Below, piece by piece: positions 1 to 10,905 of a DNA stretch of 25,729 nucleotides; within the stretch, counting starts at the first letter, position 1; each line of letters opens with the position of its first letter. The notes under the pieces were generated by a model. It was not told where the DNA came from and searched no databases. It worked only from the letters and a program-made list of their open reading frames with translations. The translations under genes were made by a program, and so were the position numbers. The stretch is from NCBI GenBank assembly GCA_018398765.1, contig JAHBMJ010000020.1, positions 33,980 through 59,708 of the forward strand, given 5' to 3'. The DNA is from Chromera velia. Lineage: Eukaryota; Sar; Chromeraceae.

Positions 1-51
1 GGGGGGGGGGGGGGGGTCTCTGTTCAAAAATGTGAACAACGAGTGAGCAAC

Positions 52-109
<58 letters not shown>

Positions 110-110
110 G
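1..110. repeat. Poly-G, (GT)n and (GA)n low-complexity block
   Basis: The window opens with 16 G residues. A GT run follows at about 54-78, then a GA run to about 105. It lies inside, or at the truncated edge of, the second intron of the minus-strand Obg-like gene. The poly-G start suggests a contig end or an assembly break at a microsatellite. Confidence 0.9.
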
Positions 111-172
111 CAGGCATGCGCCCGTGAACAACAGACAAACAAACAGACAGACACACCCATGCACCCACTCAC

Positions 173-2285
173 TTCCGGTTCGAGTTGAAGAAAGTCGTTG
201 ACGACCCTCGAGGCAGTCATCAGCACATCCCCCCCATGTCCCCCATACCCAGGTCCTCTGTTGTTCTTCTTTCTGCAGAGACAGTTAAATGCACTCACTC
301 AGACAATTATGTCTTCATGTGTTACCCCAGTGTCAGTTGGCGCCTTCATGTATGCATGAACGGGACAGTTTCACTTGAATCGTAGAATGAAGAGCAAGAG
401 CGTCAACAATAGAAAACACCACATACCCCAGTCACTAGGTTACCTCTAGTTCCGGGACTGTGGACCAGTAGAACACCCTGATCGAGATAGCGAGGCCTCT
501 CTGAACGTCTCTGTTCTTACATCACGTCCCTTGATCGTCTCTCTACTCCTGTGCTCCCTCTGCATTCGGCTCGTCACACGTTTTTTTGGACTTTTCCATC
601 TCTTTCTGTTTTCTCTACGTATCCGACACATGCATCCCCCCCCACGTTTCTATTTCCACATCGACACACCTCTCCCTCCCCATGCATCTTTCTTTCTTTC
701 TTTTGACTGGCCTGAACGCTCCCTTGACGAAGTTTGTGCATTTATTTTGTATGAAAAAGAACTTTGTATGAAAACAAATGCATTCAACTGACCTGAACGC
801 TCCCTTGACGAAGTTCCCCCCATTCCCGGCCTTGACGTCCATCCACATGCGGTCAACGAATGGCCTCTGGTGGCGAGGGAAGGACTCTGTGTCGTGGGAT
901 GTTATGACCTCCATCAAGTCCTTCTGCTGCTGCTGCCTCCTCGCATCCTCTTCCGATTCCATCTCACCAAATGATGACGAGGCTCTATTCAGACCTCCAG
1001 AGTCTCCCTTTGACTCTCCAGAGAGACTGCTGACACGACCTCTGAAAGCTTCCTTCCTCTTCTTCTTCATTCCACCCCTCCCGATTCCTCTGTCCCCCCC
1101 CTCTCGCGATAGAATTTCAACTTCAACCTCTCCGTCTGACCCCCCATCCCTACCCTGATTCCCCGTTTCACTCTCTTCCTCCTCGGCTTCACCCATGGCA
1201 GCCTCCTCGTCAGAAGGCTCGTCAATGGAGATCAACGGAAGACCGGACGATAGTGCCCTTCTCTCAGTCTCTCTTTGAAACACCCCCGGCGCTTCGTCAA
1301 ATATGTTCAGAGGCCTCTTTCTCGACAGATAAGCTTCTTCGTGCCCCCCTTGTTGAACGACAAACGACCGAGATGCATGCCGAAGTGACTGGCCCTCTTC
1401 CTCAACCCACTGTCCCCACACTCTCTCTGTCTGTTTTTCAGTCCTGGCATCCTTCAATATTTCATCTTGGTTGTTCAATGGAAACGCACTTCTTTTAGGC
1501 ATTGTTCCCCCCTCCTCCCCGGCGGCCGCGCCGGCACTGGCACCTTTCTCTTCCCGAAATCCTTCTTGCTCTTCTACATCTTCTATCTTCGTCTCCATCT
1601 GACCCGCCTCCTCCCTCCGTCTCGCCGTCTCCCTCTGCCACGAGGACTCCGCAGAGGGGCGGCCCCGGATGCCGTCGTCCCACTGGGGGTCCGAGGGGTC
1701 GAAGGGGAAGGCGCCGGGGGGGGAGGTGGAGGTGGGGGTCAGCCATTGAAAGGAGGGGGGAGGGGGGGCAGAGGAGGACGGCATGTCTGTGGAAGGAGAG
1801 AGACGAGCTGCTCTTCGTGCCCTTCTCCCTGCTCTTCTCCCTTCCCTTTGAGGTTCTTCTGTCACGTCTGGCTTCATTGGAATTCCCTCTGTTGGCATCG
1901 TATTATCACAACGTCCTCTTTCGCGTTCTCTAGCAGCCGCCTGTCCCTCTGGAAAGATCTCATGGTGAGACAGGGGAAGATTTTGGTGTGACTTTCCGGA
2001 CACAGAGGCAGGAAGAGACGGCGGCGCGCCAACGGTTTTGCACGCCCACCCAGTGGAGCCCCCGGAATCTGCCCACTCGTCGCCATTATCAATGCCCTTC
2101 CTGTCTCCTCTCTGTTTACCTCCTGCCTCCTCCTCCAGCCTCCCTGACTGCTGCTGGCCTCTCGAGGAGACGGCACGGAGGGAGGGGGACGAGAAGAGAG
2201 ACGAGTAGATTCGCCGTCTCGTCGGGTGACCGATGGAACTGGTGCTACGAAACGCAGAAGCTGCACATGTCGGCACGAAGCGCAT
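173..2285 (-). CDS. Obg-family GTPase, probably mitochondrial, 3' partial (two exons)
   Basis: Obg/CgtA/MTG2 proteins are GTPases that act in assembly of the large ribosomal subunit. Exon 1 is complement(793..2285) and exon 2 is complement(173..272). The intron is GTCAGT...TGCAG, phase 2, and the join makes an Arg codon. Exon 1 ends (residues 476-498) in FVDRMWMDVKAGNGGN followed by FVKGAFR. Exon 2 continues KKNNRGPGYGGHGGDVLMTA, then RVVNDFLQL. Together these follow the Gly-rich N-terminal Obg fold (FVD..., VKAGDGGNG, FRRE, GGDGGxGGDV). The GTP-binding domain is not in the window, because the next donor (GTGAGT, 167-172) leads off the left edge. I chose the Met at 2285 over the in-frame Met at 2327. 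It has A at -3 and starts an Arg/Ser-rich, acid-free stretch with an R-I-Y|S motif (residues 25-28), like a mitochondrial presequence. Residues of about 45-470 are a charged, low-complexity extension that is unusual for Obg proteins. The family call rests on the two-exon join; function is inferred. Confidence 0.72.
706..815 (-). repeat. Duplicated exon-1 donor flanking a 52-bp inverted-repeat insert
   Basis: A 29-bp sequence at 787-815 contains the end of Obg exon 1 and its GT donor. It recurs at 706-734 with one mismatch (28/29). The 52 bp between (735-786) are AT-rich, with ends TGCATTT (737-743) and AAATGCA (776-782). They hold TGTATGAAA twice (748-756, 765-773), which is TTTCATACA on the gene strand. 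The downstream copy has GC instead of GT at the donor. Confidence 0.85.
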
Positions 2286-3030
2286 TTTCTGCACCTGCCC
2301 TTTACTGGCTGCTCTCTCGTCATCCAATGCTCACAGGAATAGGCGCCAGCAAGATGCTCAGTCTGTTTGAGTCATGCATCCCGTCTCCGCCCGCATGCTT
2401 GACATTCATGTGTATCCTCTCACACAATCATACAGGTTTTCTGCTCACCCACCAGCCGCCAAAGTTCAAATGAATGGAGAACAGCTGATTAGTCACTCGT
2501 CCCTCTCACTGGCTCCCGGTCGGGATGTTTTGTACGTCATGTGTTTTCGTGAAAGGGTTGTCCCTAGCTGCATGTTTACCCGAGCTGGAGAGCAAGGATG
2601 TAGACGGATTGTAGACGGGCGTCATTGGTCTTTTTTTGTAAGTGCCTCCCTTAAATAAACTTTCCGGGGCACTGATCCGACATTTCAATCCTTTCAGATC
2701 GATTCCTTTCAGTCCCCCAAATTCAATGCGCATCGTTAATTCTTTCCGGGGCCACGCGCAAAGTCAGCTTTGTATATACATCTCTTCATGCCTCCTTCGA
2801 TCAGCAACTTCTTCTTGCACATCTGCACTTTGGAGCCTCAATTCGTCAGCCTTCCATAATACGACTGGAGTAGATGTTAGATTCCAGTAGCTCTCCCACT
2901 TTTCTATTCAGATTGCAAACGCCACGGGACACTTTCAAAAGCAGAACAGAAAGCCGAGCAGCGATTTGAACAACTGAGAGGAAAACGAGAAACACAAGAA
3001 GACTGAAGCCAAACCAGAAAGGCCGAGCCA
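2286..3030. promoter_or_regulatory. Divergent intergenic region between the Obg-like and TPR genes
   Basis: These 745 bp separate two divergent start codons and should hold both promoters and 5' UTRs. I see no clear TATA box. TTTCCGGGGC occurs twice, at 2661-2670 and 2743-2752; the second copy continues CA. The same 12-mer, TTTCCGGGGCCA, lies upstream of the F-box gene at 12396-12407. A pair of CCTTTCAG words lies between the two copies. No RNA gene or convincing ORF is visible. The regulatory role is inferred from position only. Confidence 0.4.
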
Positions 3031-6000
3031 ATGCCTTTCGGAGGCAACTTTCCCCAGTCGAATAGGCGGCTGACCTCGAGAGAGAAGGTCGAGCTGCTCG
3101 CCCAGGCTCTCAATGGACGGCCGTCAGTCACCATGCGCCTTTCACTCGCATGCATGCGTGTTTGTCCCGCTGGTGTCTGACTGCATGACCTCCTAATGTG
3201 TTCTACCTTGTTTGCCTGCAGCCAAGACTTCTCTGCAGGAGAGCTACTGAAGAATCTGGCCCAAGTTGCCAAGAGAGAGGAAAACCGGGTCGTCAATGGA
3301 GAAGTCGGCAGAGAGGAAAGTCAGTCTATATGCATGCAGGGCGAAGGAAAAAGTGTCTGACCTTTTGTTTGGTCTGCTTGCCATCTCTACTGGTTCAGGG
3401 GTTTGACGAATACAGTTCACAGAAGAACACTCTTCATTCCAGCAAGCCGACAGTGGTCAAGACAAAAGTTCAAAGAGTGGGCAAGTCTCCATTTGACAGA
3501 ATGGTGCAACGTAAATATATACGAGGCGTATGTTGGCGTATGTACACATAGAAACCCCTCCCCCCTGCCCTCATGTATGAGCAGGGCTGGCGGTTGCCCA
3601 CTTGAAGATCAGCTCCCTTCTCTCTGAGCTTGGACACTCGGAGCAGGCAAAGAGGCACGCAGAAAAGGTACGTCAGCAGTGCCTGAAGGAAGGCACAGCA
3701 GAGTTTCTTTCTTTTCTGCCCGAGCTAGGAGGTTCCTTCCACCCTGGGCGAAGATGCCTCCTGCTCTCTGCCAGCGTGCATATATGTGTACATGTGTGGA
3801 TGATTCTTGTTTTTGATCTCCTTTTTGCCAATCGGAATGCCCCCCTGCCTGCCCCTCTTTCTTCACCCCTTTCATGTGTCTGCATTCATTCCTGCAGGCA
3901 GTGGTCGTCTTGGAGACCTACATCGCCTCCCTGTGCGGACAGCCAGTGGGGTACAAAGCCAAAGTGTCCAGAGAGGTGACGGCGATCCAAAAGAGGACAA
4001 GAAGGATATCCACAGCGGGGCCGGCAGACGCCCTGCCCCACAACCTTCCTGACACTGTGCAGGCACGCACACTGGCCACACTCGGACAGGCTCAGGACAA
4101 CTTGGCAGTCGAGTGCCTCAAAAATGTACGTGAGGGAGGTGTCTTGTGCTGTTTTTGATATATGCTTGTGAGGACAACCCAAAACAAGTGTGAGGGAGTA
4201 AGGGGATAGAAATTAAATTTCTCCGGGGGGTCTCTTCGTTCCCTTCCCTCCCTGTTGAGTGCATTCTCCTTCTACCAAGGCGACCGGTTTCTGTCTTTCT
4301 TTTTTCTTTCTTTCATCACTCTCTCTCCTTCGTCGAGCTTCTTTTCTCCGTGTTCTTCTTCTTCCTGTGCATTGTTTTAGTACGCCGTTCGCCTCTCTTC
4401 TCGGCAACATGCGTGCAGGGTCAAACCGATCTGGCTGCCCGTCTCCTCCAGTCGGCTATGCGGTGTGTGAGAAGTGCATACAACGGTCTTGACTGGCGAG
4501 TGGCGTCTCTGGCTGAGAGGGTGGGCGCAGTGATCGAATGCCTCCAAACCAACGGAGTGCCTCCCCATCTTCAACGAATGAATATCGACTTTGGGGGAGA
4601 GGGGGAGGAGGCGGGGGACGAGCCCGACGTGTTCAGCCCGATGCCCGAGGATGCAGATGAGAGGCGGCCTAGGTTTCTTCCAGTGGGAGAAGGGAGCAGG
4701 GTGGTGGCGGAGAAGGGTCCTTTGAAATTAAATGGACAGTTCTTTCACCTGTGGGCAGAACTAACCGAGCTAACAAAGGAACAGAGGGAGAGGGAGGCAG
4801 AAGGGAAAGCCCCGGAGGACCAGAGCTCACTTGCCCTCAAGGCGTGTGTGGTGAAACCGTCACGGTGGGCATTCCCCGAGGGCGGAGCAGAAAAGGGAAC
4901 GGAGCACACACCGACGGGTTTTGATGCCCCTGAGGGTGGTGAAGTCTGGTGTCTTCAGATTACCGATATCGAGGCTTCTTTGATGCTTCGAAATTTCTTT
5001 GAATTTGCGCAACACCCAAAGGCGCCAGTAAGCAATCCTGATCAATATTTCGCTGGTTTTTTTGACTTCATTATTTCCCGATTGGTCCTCCTTCCTGACC
5101 CCTCAGCCCACTCAAACGACGAAAACACCAGACAACAAACTGCCTCAAGTGGGGGGGAGAGGGGGGAGAAAAAGAAGACTACGCACTTTGAGAAAGAAAA
5201 GGACCTCAACGGGTTGCGTCTTGAATTGGATCTTCCTGGTTTTTTCTCGCGTGCGTCATCCCCTGCGGCGCGCCCTCTCTCACCAGGCATTTCCCTTTCC
5301 CCGAGCCCATCCAGGGCGGCGGCGCAGAGACCCACCAAACCGGATGGCTCTCCCCGCATTCTTCTTCACCCTCCGGGAGAGAATCAGGAAGAAGGGGGGG
5401 AGGAAGGGAAAGGCAAAGAGGGTGGGGGGTTTCTCACTGTGTTCACTCCCGCGGGGGAAGGAGGGGAATCTTCCATTTCTCCGTCTCCGTCTCCCTCAGT
5501 GACTCCCGCACCCTCAAGGGGGGAGAAGGGGAATGGTTCTCCTGCAAGTCACTCACCTGCAGAGTGGCTAGAGGCTCTGAGAAACACACCCGATTTGCGA
5601 CATCTTGCACCCCGCACGGCCCCTGTGTGTGTGTCCAAATCCGTCTCCCTCCCCACCCTCTCCCAAGACCATCCAACCTCCCAGGGTCTCAAATCCGCTC
5701 TCCGCACGGCTCCACAAACCCACCAAGGACTTACCCGAGCAGGCACCGCACCCACCGGAATATCCACACAGCCGATTACGCGTACCGGCTCCACCCCGGC
5801 CCTGGTGGACCCGCAGTCCTTCTCGGCCCGCCAGGTCCGATCTCGAGCGATGCCATTTGCAATCCCGGCAGAGACGGCCTCCCGTCTCCTGGAGGCCAAC
5901 GCAAGGGCAGGGAAGTCGGTGTTCACGAAGGGGGGGCCCTCCCACATCGCGGTTCCGCTCAATCATATCTGCACGTACACCTGCAAGTCAGTCCGATCGT

Positions 6001-8308
6001 CCGGCAGTCAAATTGTTAGACAAAGATAAAGAAAGACAGACAGACAGATAGATAGAGAGATGGATAGATAGACAGATAGATAGGCACGGAGAGAGATAGG
6101 CAGGCAGTCGTACAGATAGACAACTATAATTTGAGTGGGAAAAAAACAGGCGTTGATTGAATGATGGCATCCACGCACAAACGCATCTCAAGCCAACAGA
6201 CAGGCAAACAGCCGTCCCGACAAGCCGCCAGAAAAGCCGCCAGATGAGGCAGGTATCCTTTCCAATCTCTCAAAATTTCCCATGCAAACTCTCCCGTTTC
6301 CTCTGCAGGCACTCCAAGGGTGTGATGATTCGTGTGGGTGGTCTTCTCCATGCTGAGCGTTTCATCTCAGACAGGAAGCTCGCCAAGAGGGACCGAGACG
6401 CGATGGAGCGAATGATGCGGGAGTACCAGAGGAGGCTGCAGCACAAGTACTCGTGGCTCTGGCCCCCTGAGCCCTCAAGGAGATGGGGGGAGAAGAAAAT
6501 CTCTAGGGGGGGACCTCTCAGCCAGGGGGTCAAAAATATTCCCCAAGTGAAGGTGGGTGCAATGCTGTCGCATTGAATGTGCCACTGTGAATTCGTCTCT
6601 CTGTTTTTGTCTTCGTGTGTGGTTGTCCGGCTTTCTCTCTGTCTGTCTGTCTGACTGTCTTGATTTCTGTCTGTAGCTCTATTTCATTGCCAATCAAATT
6701 TTTCCGGTGAGCTCCTTCAGCTGTGTATGCCCATTTGAAGATCTCAATTTCGATGGGTCGTTGGTGAAGCATCTCAGGAGAGGATCTGCAGCCGTCCTGT
6801 CTCTCTTTCCGTGACAACGTTTTTTTCCTCCCTCCTTTCCGATTTCAATGAAGATCGTTCCGCTTCTCTCTGAGGCCCTGATTCACTTGGCCTCTCTGGT
6901 CGCACTTGCCCCAAGATGCGTGTTTGTTTGTGTCCCATGTTTCCTCGCAGAAGGTGTTTTCTCGAGGGGCCGGCAGCTCTTGGGGCGGTGCGTCTTCCTC
7001 TGTGATGGGGACCGTTGTTGAGAGGGCAGAGCGTACGGAGAGGCAGGGCCGTTTCTTCGCAAAGAAGCACCCACCTGGGTGGTCTGCCCGGATGGACAGG
7101 GAGTTCATGAAGGAGGCCGAGAGGGAAAACTTTTGGGACTACGGGGGGGTGGGGCACTGGGAGGAGACCTACCTAGCTAGCAGAAAGGGGGGGTGGACTA
7201 ACTTGGAGACTAGGTCTGCTCTGTACAGGCTGATCAGCAGACGGCAGTCCTTCATTGAGGGAGGAGACAGGGGAGGAGACGTCGTGAGACATCCGGGTGA
7301 GTTCAGGAAGGGGGAGAGGGAGTATGGGAGGGGGCGGCAGGGGTCGTCAGAGAGGGATCAGATAGAGGCAGAGGGGGGTGCATCGACGTCTATACCCGCA
7401 AAAACGTCATGTCAACAGATTAAGGACCTTTGCTTGTTTTACACTCTTCATAAGTAAGCTTTTCAATTTGACTCTTCTCTGAGCATGTGTCTCCATCTAA
7501 ATTGTGGCTCCGTTGGACTCAATAAAGTCGATTGCTCAAATGAATGCGCACATGGCTTTCTTCGTGCCCCCCCGTGTCGCTTGCAGAGCATTCATGCGAA
7601 ACAAGTGTCCTCTGTGCTTGTGCGTGGTTGACTCGCTGTCTGTCTCTCTTCATTTGTTTTGTTTTGCAGCCGCAAATGCCGAGAGAGATTGGCGAAATGT
7701 CCTCCGAGGGGGGACTTTGCATTGGCCTCCTGGTCAGCTGGAGTTGGGGGAATTGACAATTTAGCAGAGGGAGTGGAGGAAGGACGGGATTTGACTGTGC
7801 AGGTGGTCTGAGAGCTTTGAGATTCGACCCTCTCGACCTCTATGCCTGCACATGTTTATACACATATGTCTCCTACTCGTTCTAGCTGTGCATGTTCTGC
7901 AGGGCCCTTTTGTCTCATACTCTCACCCTTGTCCACCGTTGTGTTTCTGCTCCTTCAAACACAACCCTTAGAGCCTCCTCCTCATTCCTCCGTCTTCTCT
8001 TTGATGTCGCTGCAGTCGACCGTCTGGGGTCCACACACACTGCGACTCTCCGGAAGAAGCCGCGCGTTGCCGAGACCAACCGAGATGACAACGATAGCGA
8101 TGCCGGTCTTCCCCAAGGAGCCCTGCACAGGTCGGGCACTCGGAATCAGCTGAACGAGACCTTCGTTGACGATTCCCCTTTCGCAATTTCAAAGGGACGG
8201 GGGGTGAACACACCCAAGGTCGAGAGCACCCCTTACATGTCTCGGAGGATCTCTCTGATCCATTCAGGGTCTCTGGGAACTTTGCCAGGAAGAGGGGGAT
8301 CAGCGTGA
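3031..8308 (+). CDS. TPR-containing protein, 11 predicted exons, function unknown
   Basis: Predicted exons: 3031-3122, 3222-3319, 3399-3510, 3585-3667, 3898-4125, 4419-5986, 6309-6552, 6677-6706 (optional 30-bp microexon), 6951-7296, 7670-7732, 8016-8308. All introns are GT-AG with mostly TGCAG acceptors. Phases agree at every junction except exon 2/3, which is off by one base. The start MPFGGNFPQSNRRL is the first Met of the open frame in exon 1. Exons 4-6 (about residues 100-225) carry helical repeats with the TPR pattern. Examples are LAVAHLKISSLLSELGHSEQ with AKRHAEKA, and ARTLATLGQAQDNLAVECLK with GQTDLAARLLQSA. TPRs mediate protein-protein contacts. Exon 6 then encodes a long Gly/Ser/Pro/Glu-rich disordered stretch. 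Exons 7-9 are basic and partly helical (RDRDAMERMMREYQRRLQHK). No catalytic domain or membrane segment is recognisable. The gene is divergent from the Obg-like gene. Confidence 0.72.
6029..6120. repeat. (GACA/GATA)n microsatellite in intron 6 of the TPR gene
   Basis: This is an imperfect tetranucleotide run of GACA, GATA and GAGA units, directly after the exon ending at 5986 and its GTCAGT donor. It is noncoding intron sequence. Confidence 0.85.
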
Positions 8309-8922
8309 AAGATTGATTCAGAACTGCATGCGATCATCAAAAGGTATTGCACTGCCTTTGATGGAAATGGTGCGCAGCACAGTGAAGGCACTTCATCTTC
8401 ATGGAAGCTTTACATTAAATTACATAGGTTTTTTTTTTTTTGAATAAGGAAGTGCACAAAATCTTATGGTTTGGTCCATTGTGTTAATGCTGCGAACAGT
8501 AGAGATAAACCATGAAAATAAAACTTCTTTTCATTGATAAAACTAATTAATTTAGAAAAACAAAATGATAGTATATCTACTATGTTACTTATTTTCTTAG
8601 TCTTGTTACTTAATATGTTAGTTCCTAAGGTTGATTCACTTTTTTAGTGGTTTTATATTTTGAAGCTATAGATCGTAACACATTGTAATTAATTAGAATA
8701 ATGACTATAATCTAGACTGTGCTATAGATTTATAGTTCAGGGCTCTAGACTGTGCTCTAGAGTAGACTCAGAAATACAGTTGAGAGCTAACTTGAAGCCT
8801 AGCTTGAAGCCTTCAATTAACATCCCACACAAACATCTAGTATGGAACTTTAAATCTAAACAGTGACAGTCAATATAGTGCTTGAAATGAAATGAAATGA
8901 AATGAAAGTTTGGCTTTGCTAG

Positions 8923-9141
8923 AGTGGAGCCAAGCTCCCAGCAGTCCATGTTCATGCAAGAGATCGTCAATCACTCAACTCTAGAGACAAAGCTAAGCGC
9001 GAGATCCCCCTGAAATGCCTGCTTAGTGAGCTTAAGGACGGCATGCGTATTGCTAGGCACGTTGAAGGTGACAATAGAAGAAGACGAAAAGATCGCGGTC
9101 ATATAGAAACAGGCGCTAAAGCAAGCGTGCACAGTAAGTAA
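8923..9141 (+). other. Exon-like open stretch in the AT-rich spacer (uncertain)
   Basis: The 219 bp between a TAG (8920-8922) and a TAA (9139-9141) are open and locally GC-richer than the surroundings. They encode SGAKLPAVHVHARDRQSLNS and later REIPLKCLLSELKDGMRIAR, then a basic RRRRKDRG segment. A GTAAGT lies at the 3' end (9134). There is no initiating Met near the start and no recognised domain. It could be a relic exon or chance. Confidence 0.2.
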
Positions 9142-9318
9142 CAAAGATCGCAAACGGCTCTGCATGCTTTATATGGATCGATTTGAAAGCCGAAAGCAGT
9201 ACTTGCTTCCATTTCGGCTGCATTCGATCCCTCAATCCCTTCTGAATCTTTTGAGCAGAAGATGAGCAGTTTAATGAATGGAAGCATGACAAGAATACTG
9301 TCAGAATGAGACCAAAAA

Positions 9319-9723
9319 CTAGGCGTCGGCTAAAGAAAAAAAAAAAAAGATCCTCCCAAATGTTTTACTTTTTTTTTTCTTTTTTCTTTTTCAATCAAAC
9401 AACTGTTGTTCAAGTGTTGCACAGGTGTTGTTGACGTATTGCACAACTGTTGTTAGGTGTTGTTAAGGGTAAAAAAGTAAAAAAGCGTAAAAAAGAAAGA
9501 AAAAAAAAAAGATCTCCTCTGATCGTATACTTTTTTTCTTTTTTTTTTTTTTTCTTTAGCCGACGCCTAGTACCCTTAACAACACCTAACAACAGTTGTG
9601 CAATACGTCAACAACACCTGTGCAACACTTGAACAACAGTTGTTTGATTGAAAAAGAAAAAAGAAAAAAAAAAGTAAAACATTTGGGAGGATCTTTTTTT
9701 TTTTTTCTTTAGCCGACGCCTAG
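9319..9723. mobile_element. Fold-back (MITE-like) element with 153-bp inverted arms
   Basis: The arms 9319-9471 and 9571-9723 are reverse complements; I found no mismatch on reading, including 13-nt homopolymer runs. The termini are CTAGGCGTCGGCTAAAG and its complement. The 99-bp spacer (9472-9570) is poly-A/poly-T rich and ends in a third copy of the terminus, CTTTAGCCGACGCCTAG (9554-9570). Thus 9319-9570 is itself a 252-bp element with inverted ends, followed by an inverted half copy. No transposase is encoded, so it would be non-autonomous. TA|GGCGTC...GACGCC|TA fits a TA target duplication (Tc1/mariner-like), but CTAG is palindromic, so this is ambiguous. Confidence 0.8.
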
Positions 9724-10905
9724 ACCGGTGAAAACAACTAAAACAGACAGCCTTAAGTCAGAACTATGTCACAAAGCTTATGTCGACTTCCTTTCCTTCT
9801 TTTTTACGCCCTTTCTCCTCCAAAATTTGGAGCAGCACAGCCCATGCGTGAACCGCTCGAGCTACTAAAAGGAAATGAACATCAACTTCCTGCGACTTAA
9901 TTACTAAATGCGGAAGCTACCAAAATTATATCAAAAATCTCGAATGATAGACAATGGAATCTAAATAAAAAGTGTTCTGTGCTGTCTTTACAGCCTACAC
10001 GTCAGCTAGCATCTTAGATGTCACAGTGGGTATGGCATATCCCACTTTAGCACCATAGGGCTAGCCGCGGGGGGCCAGGGTATATATTTGATGCTTAAAG
10101 TACGCGGATCGATATTTCATAAAAAGATAGTTTAATTTATTCTTTTCTTAAAATTTCTTCTTCTGTCTGGTTGTATGACGATCAATTCCTCTAGGCCTGG
10201 ACTTACTTGCTAGCTTACTTGGGCTGACACGCTATTCAAAGTTCGGGATTATGATTTATATATGTAGATTTTGTCTTCCTGGTGCCAAGTCTAGACTGCA
10301 CTAGTACAATTTTAACAGCTAGCTCAGTACACAACAGCTAGAAAGTTATATAATAGAAACCTCGATAGAAACATTATCTAGAACAGTCTTTAAATTGTAA
10401 ACATACTACTGATGTCAGTGCAACTTTTGAACTTAGGTCACGTTTCCATATACGTTTTCACATGATCGATGCCAAGTCTATATTTTTTTTATTTAGTTCA
10501 CTTAGATAATAGTGCTAGTTCACCATGTATGTCTTATATTGAATCGGCGGCGGGGGACAATCATTGTCAATCAAACCATAGAGAGGCTGAGAAAGCTCTG
10601 TCACTATAGCTCTGTGGCAAACCCGTCAAAGAAGCAACCAGCCAACCGATCTCCTTCCCCGGGCCTCGAGCCTGGGGACTCCTGGCCATTTTTCTCCCTC
10701 TTTCCTTCTTTCGTTCCGCCATTCCGGCCTTCGAAGCTTTTCTGGTGACCCGCGTGGATGCACAGAACCCCCATCCCGCCCACCGATCAAGACCTCGCCG
10801 GGTAACTTACCCTCCACCGCCCTCCAGGAGGGGGTTCTCTCTAGGGGTTCTCTACAAAATTCCCCCCCAGATTCCCCCCACCCCCGATTCCGAAGCTCCA
10901 CACAA

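Larger units (their letters stand above)
8309..10905. other. AT-rich, CTAG-rich intergenic spacer
   Basis: About 2.6 kb lie between the stop of the TPR gene and the stop of the minus-strand gene at 10906. Composition shifts to AT-rich with homopolymer runs until about 10,530, where GC rises again. CTAG is frequent (about 22 copies by eye between 8310 and 10530). Local repeats include GAAAT units (about 8884-8908) and paired CTAGACTGTGCT words near 8713-8757. It contains the fold-back element at 9319-9723 and a 73-codon stop-free stretch at 8923-9141. No tRNA, rRNA or supported gene was recognised. Confidence 0.75.

Noticed and set aside
1467-1991. Plus-strand frames opposite the Obg-like exon
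   Set aside because: They are shadows of the minus-strand exon, which is confirmed by the in-phase join to the Obg fold.
9410-9632. Two 60-codon frames in the fold-back element
   Set aside because: They are mirror images generated by the inverted arms and poly-A/T; no coding character.
10550-10690. tRNA-like T-arm around GGCCTCGAGCCTGG
   Set aside because: No matching acceptor, D or anticodon stems could be folded on either strand.
10626-10901. 91-codon minus-strand frame just after the stop of the gene at 10906
   Set aside because: It has Arg/Gly-rich GC-driven composition, no domain, and no splice signals linking it to the upstream gene. It is more likely 3' UTR or spacer.
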